From assembly GCA_963728145.1 (NCBI GenBank), contig CAVSJA010000004.1, positions 1 through 64,000 of the forward strand: a DNA stretch of 64,000 bases, read 5' to 3'. Source of the stretch: CAVSJA01 sp963728145. GTDB lineage: Bacteria > Bacteroidota > Bacteroidia > Chitinophagales > Chitinophagaceae. The position numbers were made by a program, and so were the translations under genes. Below the pieces are notes generated by a model. That model ran no database searches, was not told where the DNA came from, and saw only the letters and a list, made by a program, of their open reading frames with translations. Of this stretch, positions 52,039 through 60,218 are shown piece by piece; the stretch's first letter is position 1, and each line of letters begins with the position of its first letter.

Positions 52039-53736
52039 ATGAAAAAGTTACTTAACTATATAATTCCTGTTCTTCTGCTTCTTACTGTTTCCTGTAAAAA
52101 GAAATTACTTGAATACAACCCCGGCGGATTGACTGCCGATGAAGTATTCAAAACCCCTGCTGGATTTGAGTCTGGCGTAAGTGCCGCGTACAGTTATAAT
52201 CGTCATTTATGGGGTAAGGAGGCTGGTTATCATCTTTATGAAGCCAGCAGTGACCTATGGATGAGTGGAGTTGATGATCCAAACACTGAATTAACACAAT
52301 TTAGTTCCGGATTGAATCCAACACAGGCCGTTTTAACCTCCATCTGGCCAAAATTATATTCGGCAGTAAACCTCTGCAATGCATTAATCAATAATGTCGG
52401 CACCTCCGGTTTATCTGAGACATTGCAGAATGTAAGAGAAGGTGAATTGAGAATGTTAAGAGCATGGTATTACTATACTATCGTTGAAACCTGGGGTGGT
52501 GTTCATTTTACATTGAATGAAACAAAAGGATTGGTGACAACTGCAAACCGCACACCGGTGGATAGTTTCTATCATTACATTATCAATGATCTTCGTTTCG
52601 CAGCTTCTGTACTACCCAATACCGTGAATGCGGCAACTGATAATGGGAGAGTCACCAGGCCGGCAGCAGAATCACTACTGGCTAAGGCCTTCCTTACAAG
52701 GGGAAACTTTGACAGTGCCTATTTTTATGCGAATCGGGTGATGACCTTATATGGTCTCTCATTGCAAGCCAGCTATGCGAATCTTTGGAATATGAACAAC
52801 CAGATCAATAAGGAGATCATCTGGGCTGTCAACTATTCAACAAATCTTACGCTTAATGATTTCACTGGCCCGGCTGGTGCAATTGTTTATCCTGGCGGTC
52901 ATCCTCGTGGAGCAAACAACGGTCACCTCATGTTTTTGCAGAAATACGATGTTCGCCCCGGTATGCAGCGCGATATTCCTTATGGACGACCATTCAGTCG
53001 CTACATGCCAACGAGATTCTTGCTCGACCTTTACGATGAAACCAAAGATTCCCGTTATGCTGCAAGTTTCCAGGAAGCATGGTTGAGTAACAGACCTACA
53101 GCTACTACATACAACCGGGTATTGACAAATGGTACAACTCAATCCTTTACACTTAATCCCGGCGATTCTGCTCATTGGGTCACCAAGCAAACTGTAACGA
53201 ATACTTTCCGCGACAGTCGCAGGTATGAAATATTCGATCGTACGAATACTTATAATGCAAATGGTACACCGAGGAACACCTCAAACTTTGTTTCGCTCAA
53301 AAAATTCCTGGATCCGACAAGACCCTCGATACCGGAACAGCAAAGTGCGAGGGATGCCGTTATATTCAGGCTTTCCGATGTCATTCTCACTGCAGCAGAG
53401 GCAAAACATCGTTTGAACGATAATGCGGCGGCTGCTACTTTGATCAATATGGTTAGAACAAGAGCAGCCTTGTCCGGACAAACGGCGGCCATGCAAATAT
53501 TACCGGCTGATGTTACCATCGATTTCATATTGGATGAAAGAGCACGTGAATTAGCGGGTGAGCAATGGCGTTGGTTTGATTTGAAAAGAACTGGAAAGCT
53601 GATCGAAAGAGTAACGGCTAATAACCCTCAGGCGGGACCGAATATTAAGGCCCATCATATCCTGCGGCCGATACCGCAGAACCAAATAGATGCGGTTACG
53701 AATAAAACGGAATTCACCCAAAACGCGGGGTATTAG
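52039..53736 (+). CDS. susD: SusD-like surface glycan-binding lipoprotein, pair 2
   Basis: A 565-aa lipoprotein; the lipobox LLTVSC gives Cys19. The helical core includes SVLTSI-type segment QAVLTSIWPKLYSAVNLCNA and LRMLRAWYYYTIVETWGGVH, and the C-terminal SusD domain has IFRLSDVILTAAEAKHRLND and FILDERARELAGEQWRWFDL. It ends KTEFTQNAGY, the usual SusD end. It starts 18 bases after susC2. A LacI-type site for the next unit begins 30 bases after its stop. Confidence 0.95.
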   Translation: MKKLLNYIIPVLLLLTVSCKKKLLEYNPGGLTADEVFKTPAGFESGVSAAYSYNRHLWGKEAGYHLYEASSDLWMSGVDDPNTELTQFSSGLNPTQAVLTSIWPKLYSAVNLCNALINNVGTSGLSETLQNVREGELRMLRAWYYYTIVETWGGVHFTLNETKGLVTTANRTPVDSFYHYIINDLRFAASVLPNTVNAATDNGRVTRPAAESLLAKAFLTRGNFDSAYFYANRVMTLYGLSLQASYANLWNMNNQINKEIIWAVNYSTNLTLNDFTGPAGAIVYPGGHPRGANNGHLMFLQKYDVRPGMQRDIPYGRPFSRYMPTRFLLDLYDETKDSRYAASFQEAWLSNRPTATTYNRVLTNGTTQSFTLNPGDSAHWVTKQTVTNTFRDSRRYEIFDRTNTYNANGTPRNTSNFVSLKKFLDPTRPSIPEQQSARDAVIFRLSDVILTAAEAKHRLNDNAAAATLINMVRTRAALSGQTAAMQILPADVTIDFILDERARELAGEQWRWFDLKRTGKLIERVTANNPQAGPNIKAHHILRPIPQNQIDAVTNKTEFTQNAGY

Positions 53737-53765
53737 GGCCTGAAAAAAACCGGGGGAATCTCTGG

Positions 53766-53794
53766 TATCGTTGCCGGTAACGTTTGCGTAAATA
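53766..53794. promoter_or_regulatory. LacI-type operator block upstream of the GH28 operon
   Basis: TATCGTTGCCGGTAACGTT (53766-53784) and TGCGTAAATA match the two other blocks. CGTTGCCGGTAACG is palindromic but for one pair. It is 270 bases from the GH28 start and shortly after the susD2 stop. Confidence 0.75.
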
Positions 53795-53903
53795 TTTAAT
53801 TGCAAATCACTGATTAGCAGTTAATATATGAGTAAACTTGCTAAGTAAACCAAACCTCTCCCGCCTAAGCCGGGAGAAATTAAGAAACAAACTATTTCTT
53901 GCC

Positions 53904-54005
53904 ATGCGTTTCAATTGGTCATCCTTTCTGGCAGCTGGAGGTTTCCTTTCCGGGAAGGTTTGTTCCAATGACCTGGTTAAAAAATACTGGAATACGAACA
54001 GTTGA
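53904..54005 (+). CDS. Possible 33-aa small ORF between the operator and the GH28 gene
   Basis: An ATG at 53904 opens 33 codons (MRFNWSSFLAAGGFLSGK, then VCSNDLVKKYWNTNS) that end five bases before a strong terminator hairpin. The peptide starts with a hydrophobic stretch and has a basic/aromatic tail, but no relative is recognised. The position, between a LacI-type operator and a terminator in front of GH28, is that of a leader peptide. It may also be a chance frame; upstream AAGAAACAAACTATTTCTTG pairs partly with itself, and no clear ribosome site is seen. Confidence 0.3.
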   Translation: MRFNWSSFLAAGGFLSGKVCSNDLVKKYWNTNS

Positions 54006-54010
54006 GGGTT

Positions 54011-54052
54011 GGCTGTCCCGACTTTAGTCGGGATGGCCTTTTTTATTTTTTC
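54011..54052 (+). terminator. Strong intrinsic terminator just before the GH28 gene
   Basis: GGCTGTCCCGAC and GTCGGGATGGCC pair over 12 bp (two G-U) around TTTA, followed by TTTTTTATTTTTT. The last T is 16 bases before the GH28 ATG. There is no room for a promoter between them, so transcripts for GH28 must pass it or arise within it. Confidence 0.85.
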
Positions 54053-54067
54053 AGCTAAAGCAGATCC

Positions 54068-55714
54068 ATGAAAAAGCTTTTTTTGTTTTTACCGGTGGCA
54101 ATTGCATTGTGCGCTTCAGTTGGGGCGAAGGGTCAATATGGACTGCCTAAAGTGAAGGTTCCGGTTTTTCGTAAGGATAGTTTTTCAATAGCTAAATACG
54201 GCGCAAAAGCCGATGGGGTAACGATCAATACCAAAAGCATCCAAAATGCGATCGATGCCTGTAGCGCTAAAGGTGGCGGCGTTGTTGTGGTCCCCGCGGG
54301 TTTATGGGTTACCGGGCCAATTGTTTTGAAGAACAATACCAACCTCCATTTAAAAAGGGATGCAATATTATTATTCAGTGAAGATTTTGACCAGTATCCT
54401 TTAGTTAAAACAAATTGGGAAGGTTTGCCTCAAATGCGAAATCAATCCCCGATCAGCGCCACCGATGCAGTTAATATAGCTATTACCGGCCATGGTATCA
54501 TTGATGGGAATGGGGACGCATGGAGAATGGTCAAAAAAGATAAGTTGACCGAATCGCAATGGAAGAAGTTACTTGCTTCTGGTGGATTATTAACCGAGGA
54601 TAAAAAAACATGGTATCCAACAGAGAAATCATTGAAAGGATCAAAGCTTCAAAACCCTGGCGCTATAAGTCCCGATAAAACTCCTGAATTCTATAATGAG
54701 ATAAAAGATTTTCTACGCCCCAATCTTCTTGTATTAACAACTTGTAAGAGTATTTTAATTGAAGGAGTTACTTTTCAAAACTCACCCGCCTGGTGCCTGC
54801 ATCCATTGATGAGCCAGGATCTAACCATACGCAATATCACTGTAAAAAATCCCTGGTATGCGCAAAATGGGGACGGACTTGATCTTGAATCCTGCAAGAA
54901 TGTGGTAGTTGAAAACAGTGTATTTGATGTCGGAGATGATGGCATCTGTATTAAATCAGGAAGAGATGCAGAAGGAAGAAAGAGAGGAATGCCGACAGAG
55001 AATGTTGTGGTGCGTAATTGTACAGTTTACCATGCACATGGTGGATTTGTAATTGGAAGTGAGATGAGTGGTGGCGCAAGAAATCTTTTTGTTGAGAATT
55101 GTACATTCATAGGAACAGATATTGGTTTGAGATTTAAGACAACCAGGGGAAGGGGAGGGGTTGTTGAAAATATAAATATTAAGAATATCCAGATGAAGGA
55201 TATCGTAGGAGAAGCGATTCTATTCGACATGTATTATATGGCTAAGGATCCCATCGTGCTCGCCGGAGAAAAGCGTGAAGCACCAAAAGTAGAATTTCAA
55301 CCGGTGACTGAAGCGACACCTCAATTCCGCAAATTTAATATCAGCAATGTTGTTTGTGTTGGGGCTGAGAAAGGAATCTTCGTTCGCGGACTGCCTGAAA
55401 TGAATGTTCAATCGATTGTAATGGAAAATATGGTGCTCCAGGCCGATAAGGGAATTGTTTGTACCGAAGCCACCGGCCTGACCTTTAAGAATATCAAGCT
55501 CTATACTTCGAATACCAACCCTGTTGTGGATTTGCTGAACAGCAAGAATATTGTATTTGACAAACTTGATTATAATAATGGCGCTGAGTTATTGTTCATG
55601 ATCGGGGGCGATCGTTCTGCCGCAATAACCATCGCGAATACGAATACAGATAAAGCAAAGAAGAAAGTGGAGTATGAATTCGGTGCAACAGAAAAAAGCC
55701 TGAGCATTAAATGA
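54068..55714 (+). CDS. GH28 polygalacturonase
   Basis: A 548-aa exported beta-helix glycosidase. Signal peptide ends SVGAKGQ (about residue 22). The GH28 active-site blocks are NGDGLDLES with Asp269, VGDDGICIKSG with Asp290 and Asp291, HAHGG with His324, and GLRFKTTRG with Arg355 and Lys357, in the usual order (NTDG, DD, HG, RIK). The N-terminal GAKADGVTINTKSIQNAIDA is the family start. It hydrolyses alpha-1,4-galacturonan or rhamnogalacturonan. At 548 residues it is longer than the average GH28; the extra part is after residue 150 (KKLLASGGLLTEDKKTWYPT). Its stop overlaps the next start by ATGA. Confidence 0.94.
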   Translation: MKKLFLFLPVAIALCASVGAKGQYGLPKVKVPVFRKDSFSIAKYGAKADGVTINTKSIQNAIDACSAKGGGVVVVPAGLWVTGPIVLKNNTNLHLKRDAILLFSEDFDQYPLVKTNWEGLPQMRNQSPISATDAVNIAITGHGIIDGNGDAWRMVKKDKLTESQWKKLLASGGLLTEDKKTWYPTEKSLKGSKLQNPGAISPDKTPEFYNEIKDFLRPNLLVLTTCKSILIEGVTFQNSPAWCLHPLMSQDLTIRNITVKNPWYAQNGDGLDLESCKNVVVENSVFDVGDDGICIKSGRDAEGRKRGMPTENVVVRNCTVYHAHGGFVIGSEMSGGARNLFVENCTFIGTDIGLRFKTTRGRGGVVENINIKNIQMKDIVGEAILFDMYYMAKDPIVLAGEKREAPKVEFQPVTEATPQFRKFNISNVVCVGAEKGIFVRGLPEMNVQSIVMENMVLQADKGIVCTEATGLTFKNIKLYTSNTNPVVDLLNSKNIVFDKLDYNNGAELLFMIGGDRSAAITIANTNTDKAKKKVEYEFGATEKSLSIK

Positions 55715-57621
55715 AAAAGATTCTTGTAATAGTATTACTCGGTACAGTTATCTGTCAAACTCTGTTTGCGCAGCAACCATGGTCACAACAAATGGCGACG
55801 ACCGTAATGAAGTTGTGGAAGGATTCATTTTCCGTTATTCCTGGCAGAGCTGCAAAATGGAGCTATGACCAGGGAGTAATCTTAAAGGGATTTGAAGGGA
55901 TCTGGAATGCGACTGGTGATGGAGACTATTTCCGTTACATAGAAAAGCAAATGGACTATTTCGTGCAGGCGGATGGTTCGATCAAAGGGTACCGCCCCGA
56001 CGAATACAATATTGATCATATTAATAATGGAAAACTGGTCCTGTTGCTTTATCGCGTAACTGGCAAAGAGAAATATAAAAAGGCCGTAGACCTCTTACGT
56101 AAACAACTCTCAACTCATCCAAGAACAAAAGCCGGAGGTTTCTGGCATAAAGAGATCTATCCCTGGCAAATGTGGCTGGATGGATTGTACATGGGCCAAC
56201 CTTTTTATGCAGAGTATGCGTCCTTATTCCAGGAGGATGAGGCATTCAATGATATTACCCGGCAGTTTGTACTGATGGAAATAAATTCCCGTGATAGTAA
56301 GACTGGCTTGCTCTATCATGGTTATGACGAATCACGTGAACAAAAATGGGCCGATAAGAAAACGGGTCGTTCACCAAATTTCTGGGGTAGAGCTCTGGGT
56401 TGGTATGGAATGGCAATGGTGGATGTATTGGATCATTTTCCGGAAAAGCATCCGGGAAGAGATTCAATCATTAAAATATTGAATCGATTCGCAACTGCAG
56501 TTGTAAAAGTTCAGGATCCTAAATCAGGACTCTGGTATGATATCGTTGACAAACCCACGACTCCAAAAAATTATAAGGAAGCTTCAGCATCATGCATGTT
56601 GATCTATACTATTGCGAAAGGAGTTCGCAAAGGCTATATTCCTTCTTCATACCTGGCTAATGCTAAAAAAGCTTATGCAGGAGTGATCAGGGAGTTTATT
56701 AAAAACGAAGATGGACAGATAAACCTTCACGGTACAGTTAGCGTTTCGGGATTGGGCGGAAATCCTTATCGCGATGGTAGTTTCGAATACTATATGAAAG
56801 AACCCGTTGTGGTTAATGATGCGAAAGGTGTTGGCGCATTTATCAAATGCGCAGTGGAAATGGAAATGCTCGACAAACTTTCAGTTGGCAAAGGAAAAAC
56901 TGTTGTGCTCGATTATTATTTCAATAACGAATGGAAAAAAGATCCCAATGGCAAATCAACCCGCTTTCATTATACCTGGAATGATAAGAGCAATAGCGGA
57001 TTTGCAATGTTTGGAGATATCTTCAATATCTATGGAGTAAAAACGAAAACGCTTGAAGTCGCACCTACAGCGGCGAATCTAAAGCAGGCTTCCATGTACA
57101 TTATTGTTGATCCCGATACAGAAAAAGAAACTACCTCTCCTAATTATATTGGCGATAAAGATGTAAAAGTCATTGCAGATTGGGTGAAAGCTGGTGGTGT
57201 ATTGCTCCTGATGGGTAATGATTCCGCTAATGCGGAGTTTACTCATTTCAATAAACTCTCATGCAGTTTTGGAATAAAGTTTAATGAGGACAGCCGAAAT
57301 AAAGTTTTCAATAATAATTATCCTGAGGGCGGAGTTAATATTCCTTCAAATCATCCAATCCTCAAATCCCCAGGGAAAATCTTCGTTAAGGAGTTTTCAA
57401 GTTTGGAACCTACCGATGGGGCTGTGACAGTATTAAAGAACGGTGACTATATTCTCGCTGCTGTCAGGCAATGGGGAAAAGGATTTGTATTCGCCATCGG
57501 CGATCCCTGGATCTATAATGAATACCTGGATGGAAGAAGATTACCTGCTGATCTGGAAAATTACAAAGGAGCTGAAGACCTGGTTAAATGGTTGATCAAA
57601 CCGGTTGCTGTCAAAAAATGA
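55711..57621 (+). CDS. GH105 unsaturated glycuronyl hydrolase with an extra C-terminal domain
   Basis: A 636-aa protein with signal peptide MKKILVIVLLGTVICQTLFA. Residues about 25-385 are an (alpha/alpha)6 GH105 domain: WSYDQGVILKGFEGIWNATG, the catalytic Asp157 in PWQMWLDGLYMGQP, and LYHGYDESREQKWADK and GRALGWYGMAMVDVLDHF. It hydrolyses the delta-4,5-unsaturated uronic acid from lyase products. Residues about 395-636 (LDYYFNNEWKKDPNGKSTRF, VIADWVKAGGVLLLMGNDSA, NHPILKSPGKIFVKEFSS) form a separate alpha/beta domain resembling DUF4350/GATase-like proteins. Such fusions are seen in Bacteroidota but the role of the C-terminal domain is unknown. Starts ATGA-coupled to GH28 and ends ATGA-coupled to the pectin esterase. 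Confidence 0.92.
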   Translation: MKKILVIVLLGTVICQTLFAQQPWSQQMATTVMKLWKDSFSVIPGRAAKWSYDQGVILKGFEGIWNATGDGDYFRYIEKQMDYFVQADGSIKGYRPDEYNIDHINNGKLVLLLYRVTGKEKYKKAVDLLRKQLSTHPRTKAGGFWHKEIYPWQMWLDGLYMGQPFYAEYASLFQEDEAFNDITRQFVLMEINSRDSKTGLLYHGYDESREQKWADKKTGRSPNFWGRALGWYGMAMVDVLDHFPEKHPGRDSIIKILNRFATAVVKVQDPKSGLWYDIVDKPTTPKNYKEASASCMLIYTIAKGVRKGYIPSSYLANAKKAYAGVIREFIKNEDGQINLHGTVSVSGLGGNPYRDGSFEYYMKEPVVVNDAKGVGAFIKCAVEMEMLDKLSVGKGKTVVLDYYFNNEWKKDPNGKSTRFHYTWNDKSNSGFAMFGDIFNIYGVKTKTLEVAPTAANLKQASMYIIVDPDTEKETTSPNYIGDKDVKVIADWVKAGGVLLLMGNDSANAEFTHFNKLSCSFGIKFNEDSRNKVFNNNYPEGGVNIPSNHPILKSPGKIFVKEFSSLEPTDGAVTVLKNGDYILAAVRQWGKGFVFAIGDPWIYNEYLDGRRLPADLENYKGAEDLVKWLIKPVAVKK

Positions 57622-58649
57622 AAACTGTACTAACGATAACGATTCTCTGGACCGTGGCTTATGTTGCCAAAGCGCAACAGAAGACTGGGGCAATCAAATG
57701 GATTATTGTTGATGCAAAGGGAAAAGGGGATTTCAAAACGGTACAGGGAGCGATAAACAGCTTGAGTGATTCATCTTCTATTACGAGACATATTTATATC
57801 AGGAATGGAGTTTATAAAGAAAAGATCTATCTCGAAAAACACAATGTAATTATTGAAGGCGAGGATAGAGAAAGGACCATAATCACACAAGCCATTGCAA
57901 GAGATGAATGGAGATGCATTCATAATGATGATTGGGGCGTAGCAACAATGAATGTGGATGGGAATGATATCACGCTGTTGAACCTCACGGTCACGAACAG
58001 CTTCGGTTTTGATTGGAAATCTGATATAACAATCTATTGTCCATCGGATACGGTCAGTCGTCAAAAGAAAATTGGAAAAAGCAGTCATCAAATGGCTTTG
58101 CGCACAATGCGTGGGAACAGGTTGAAGGCGATCAATTGCCATTTCCGTGCATATGGCGGAGATACGGTGAGTCCATGGGATGTTGAAAACGGAATGTTCT
58201 ATTTCAAGGACTGTATCATGGAAGGTGGTGTTGATTTCTATTGTCCAAGAGGATGGGCCTGGGCTGAGAATTGCACTTTCATTACTCATTCGGGAACAGC
58301 AGCCATTTGGCATGACGGATCAAGGAAGCAGGATTCTAAAACAGTTCTAAAGAACTGCACATTTAAAGGCTATGATGGATTCCGATTAGGACGCTATCAT
58401 AGGGACGCGCAATTCTACCTGATCAATTGTTCATTTCCGGCGAATATGGCTGATCAGGATATCTATCTCGTGCCCACTACGAATTTGATCCAATGGGGAA
58501 GGAGAGTATATTATTTTAATTGTCACCGGGAAGGAGGTGATTTTTCCTGGCATGCAGATAATTTATCGCAGGCGCCGGGCAATCCTTCGGCTTCTTCAAT
58601 AAATCCTCAATGGGTTTTTGGTGAACGTTGGCAACCAGAAAAAAAGTAG
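57618..58649 (+). CDS. Pectin methylesterase, CE8
   Basis: A 343-aa exported beta-helix esterase; signal peptide MKTVLTITILWTVAYVAKAQ. IIVDAKGKGDFKTVQGAINS is the usual CE8 start. The catalytic aspartates are Asp182 in FRAYGGDTVS and Asp206 in EGGVDFYCPRG, with Arg256 or Arg259 in GFRLGRYHRDAQ. HQMALRTMRG takes the place of the QxVAL strand of classic enzymes, and FYCPRG replaces the common FIFG, so this is a divergent subgroup. It removes methyl esters from pectin so that polygalacturonase and lyase can act. The start is the ATGA overlap at 57618 with the GH105 stop, rather than the ATG at 57588. Confidence 0.92.
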   Translation: MKTVLTITILWTVAYVAKAQQKTGAIKWIIVDAKGKGDFKTVQGAINSLSDSSSITRHIYIRNGVYKEKIYLEKHNVIIEGEDRERTIITQAIARDEWRCIHNDDWGVATMNVDGNDITLLNLTVTNSFGFDWKSDITIYCPSDTVSRQKKIGKSSHQMALRTMRGNRLKAINCHFRAYGGDTVSPWDVENGMFYFKDCIMEGGVDFYCPRGWAWAENCTFITHSGTAAIWHDGSRKQDSKTVLKNCTFKGYDGFRLGRYHRDAQFYLINCSFPANMADQDIYLVPTTNLIQWGRRVYYFNCHREGGDFSWHADNLSQAPGNPSASSINPQWVFGERWQPEKK

Positions 58650-58670
58650 CGCTATTTAAAAAGGATAGTG

Positions 58671-60218
58671 ATGAATCTAACTAAAGAAAATCTGGGTCGG
58701 ATCAGGACTGAAGCGGTAGACCTTCCAAGTCAAAACTATTTCGGCTTGCCCGAAAAAGTTTTGCAGTTCGGAACAGGAGTGCTGCTTCGTGGCTTGCCGG
58801 ATTATTTTATAGATAAGGCTAATAAGAAAGGGATCTTTAATGGAAGGATTGTTGTTATAAAATCAACAGATGTTGGTGGGCCTGCCGATGCTTTCGAAAA
58901 ACAAAATGGTTTATATACAGTTTGCATTCGTGGAGTTGAATCGGGAAATAAAATAGAAGAAAATATTATTAATGCATCTATAAGCCGGGTGCTTTCCGCG
59001 AAAACAGAATGGGAAAAAGTACTGGAAACCGCATCCAACCCGGACATGCAGGTGATCATTTCTAATACAACTGAAGTTGGAATAACATTGGTAAATGAAG
59101 ATGTGTTAATCGGTCCTCCTCAATCTTTTCCAGGCAAATTGCTGGCGTTTCTTTACAAAAGATATACTGTATTCAACGGCGCACCGGATAAGGGGATGGT
59201 CATCATTCCAACTGAATTGATACCAGAGAACGGAGAAAAGCTTGAAGCAATAGTCGAAGAGCTTGCGCATTTGAATAAGTTTGAGTATGCATTTCTGGAT
59301 TGGTTGGAAAACTCGAATTATTTCTGCAATTCTCTTGTTGATCGCATTGTTCCCGGCAAACTTCCCCAGGCTCAACAGCTGGAAATGGAAAATGAATTAG
59401 GTTATAAGGATGATCTAATGATCATGGCCGAAGTCTACCGGCTTTGGGCAATTGAAGTAGAACATTCTTTCGTAAAAGAGATTCTTTCTTTCAGCGCTGC
59501 CGATAAAGGAGTCGTTATCGCTCCCGATATTGAAGTATTCAGGGAATTGAAGTTGCGTTTACTTAATGGCTCACATTCATTCGGATGCGGCCTTGCATTT
59601 CTTGCCGGTTTCACAACTGTAAAAGAGGCAATGCGGGATACAGATTTCTGTCAATACATGCGCGATCTGATGATGAACGAGATCGCTCCTGCAATAGCCG
59701 CAAAGGACCTGTCTTTGCAATCATCCCGGATGTTTGCATCCAGCGTATTAGATCGTTATGAAAACCCTTTTATCGAACATCAGTGGATTAGCATCGCGCT
59801 ACAGTTCTCATCGAAGATGAAGATGCGAAACATACCATTATTATTGAAGTATTATGAGGACAATGCGGAGGTGCCCGAATTGATGGCGCTTGGATTTGCG
59901 GCCCATCTCGTGTTCATGCGTCCAACATTTGAGGAAGATGGAAAGTATTGGGGTGAATGGGACAAAAAACTTTATGTTATTAATGACGATAACGCTGCCT
60001 GGTTCAAGGAAAAATGGGCAGCAAAAGATCCCGGCGTTGTAGTAAGCAATATTCTGGCTGATAAAGATTTCTGGGGTGCCGATCTCTTGAAATTACCCGG
60101 CTTTGAAAAGGCCGTCACGGCTGCTGTTCAGCATATTCTTCAAAAAGGAGTCATCTACAGCTTCAAAGAAGATGGGCTATTAAAAATTAGCGGTGTAAAT
60201 TTGAGTAAAGCGCGTTAA
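58671..60218 (+). CDS. uxaB: Tagaturonate reductase (altronate oxidoreductase)
   Basis: A 515-aa cytoplasmic oxidoreductase of the long-chain mannitol dehydrogenase family. The N-terminal NAD site is VLQFGTGVLLRGLPDYFIDK (residues about 30-49) and the C-terminal catalytic domain has RLLNGSHSFGCGLAFLAGF with the conserved N..H motif (KLRLLNGSH) and VPELMALGFAAHL. It reduces D-tagaturonate to D-altronate with NADH. ATG at 58671 was preferred to the GTG at 58668; AAAAGGATA precedes it. The gene lies 21 bases after the esterase stop and its stop overlaps the uxaA start. Confidence 0.93.
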   Translation: MNLTKENLGRIRTEAVDLPSQNYFGLPEKVLQFGTGVLLRGLPDYFIDKANKKGIFNGRIVVIKSTDVGGPADAFEKQNGLYTVCIRGVESGNKIEENIINASISRVLSAKTEWEKVLETASNPDMQVIISNTTEVGITLVNEDVLIGPPQSFPGKLLAFLYKRYTVFNGAPDKGMVIIPTELIPENGEKLEAIVEELAHLNKFEYAFLDWLENSNYFCNSLVDRIVPGKLPQAQQLEMENELGYKDDLMIMAEVYRLWAIEVEHSFVKEILSFSAADKGVVIAPDIEVFRELKLRLLNGSHSFGCGLAFLAGFTTVKEAMRDTDFCQYMRDLMMNEIAPAIAAKDLSLQSSRMFASSVLDRYENPFIEHQWISIALQFSSKMKMRNIPLLLKYYEDNAEVPELMALGFAAHLVFMRPTFEEDGKYWGEWDKKLYVINDDNAAWFKEKWAAKDPGVVVSNILADKDFWGADLLKLPGFEKAVTAAVQHILQKGVIYSFKEDGLLKISGVNLSKAR

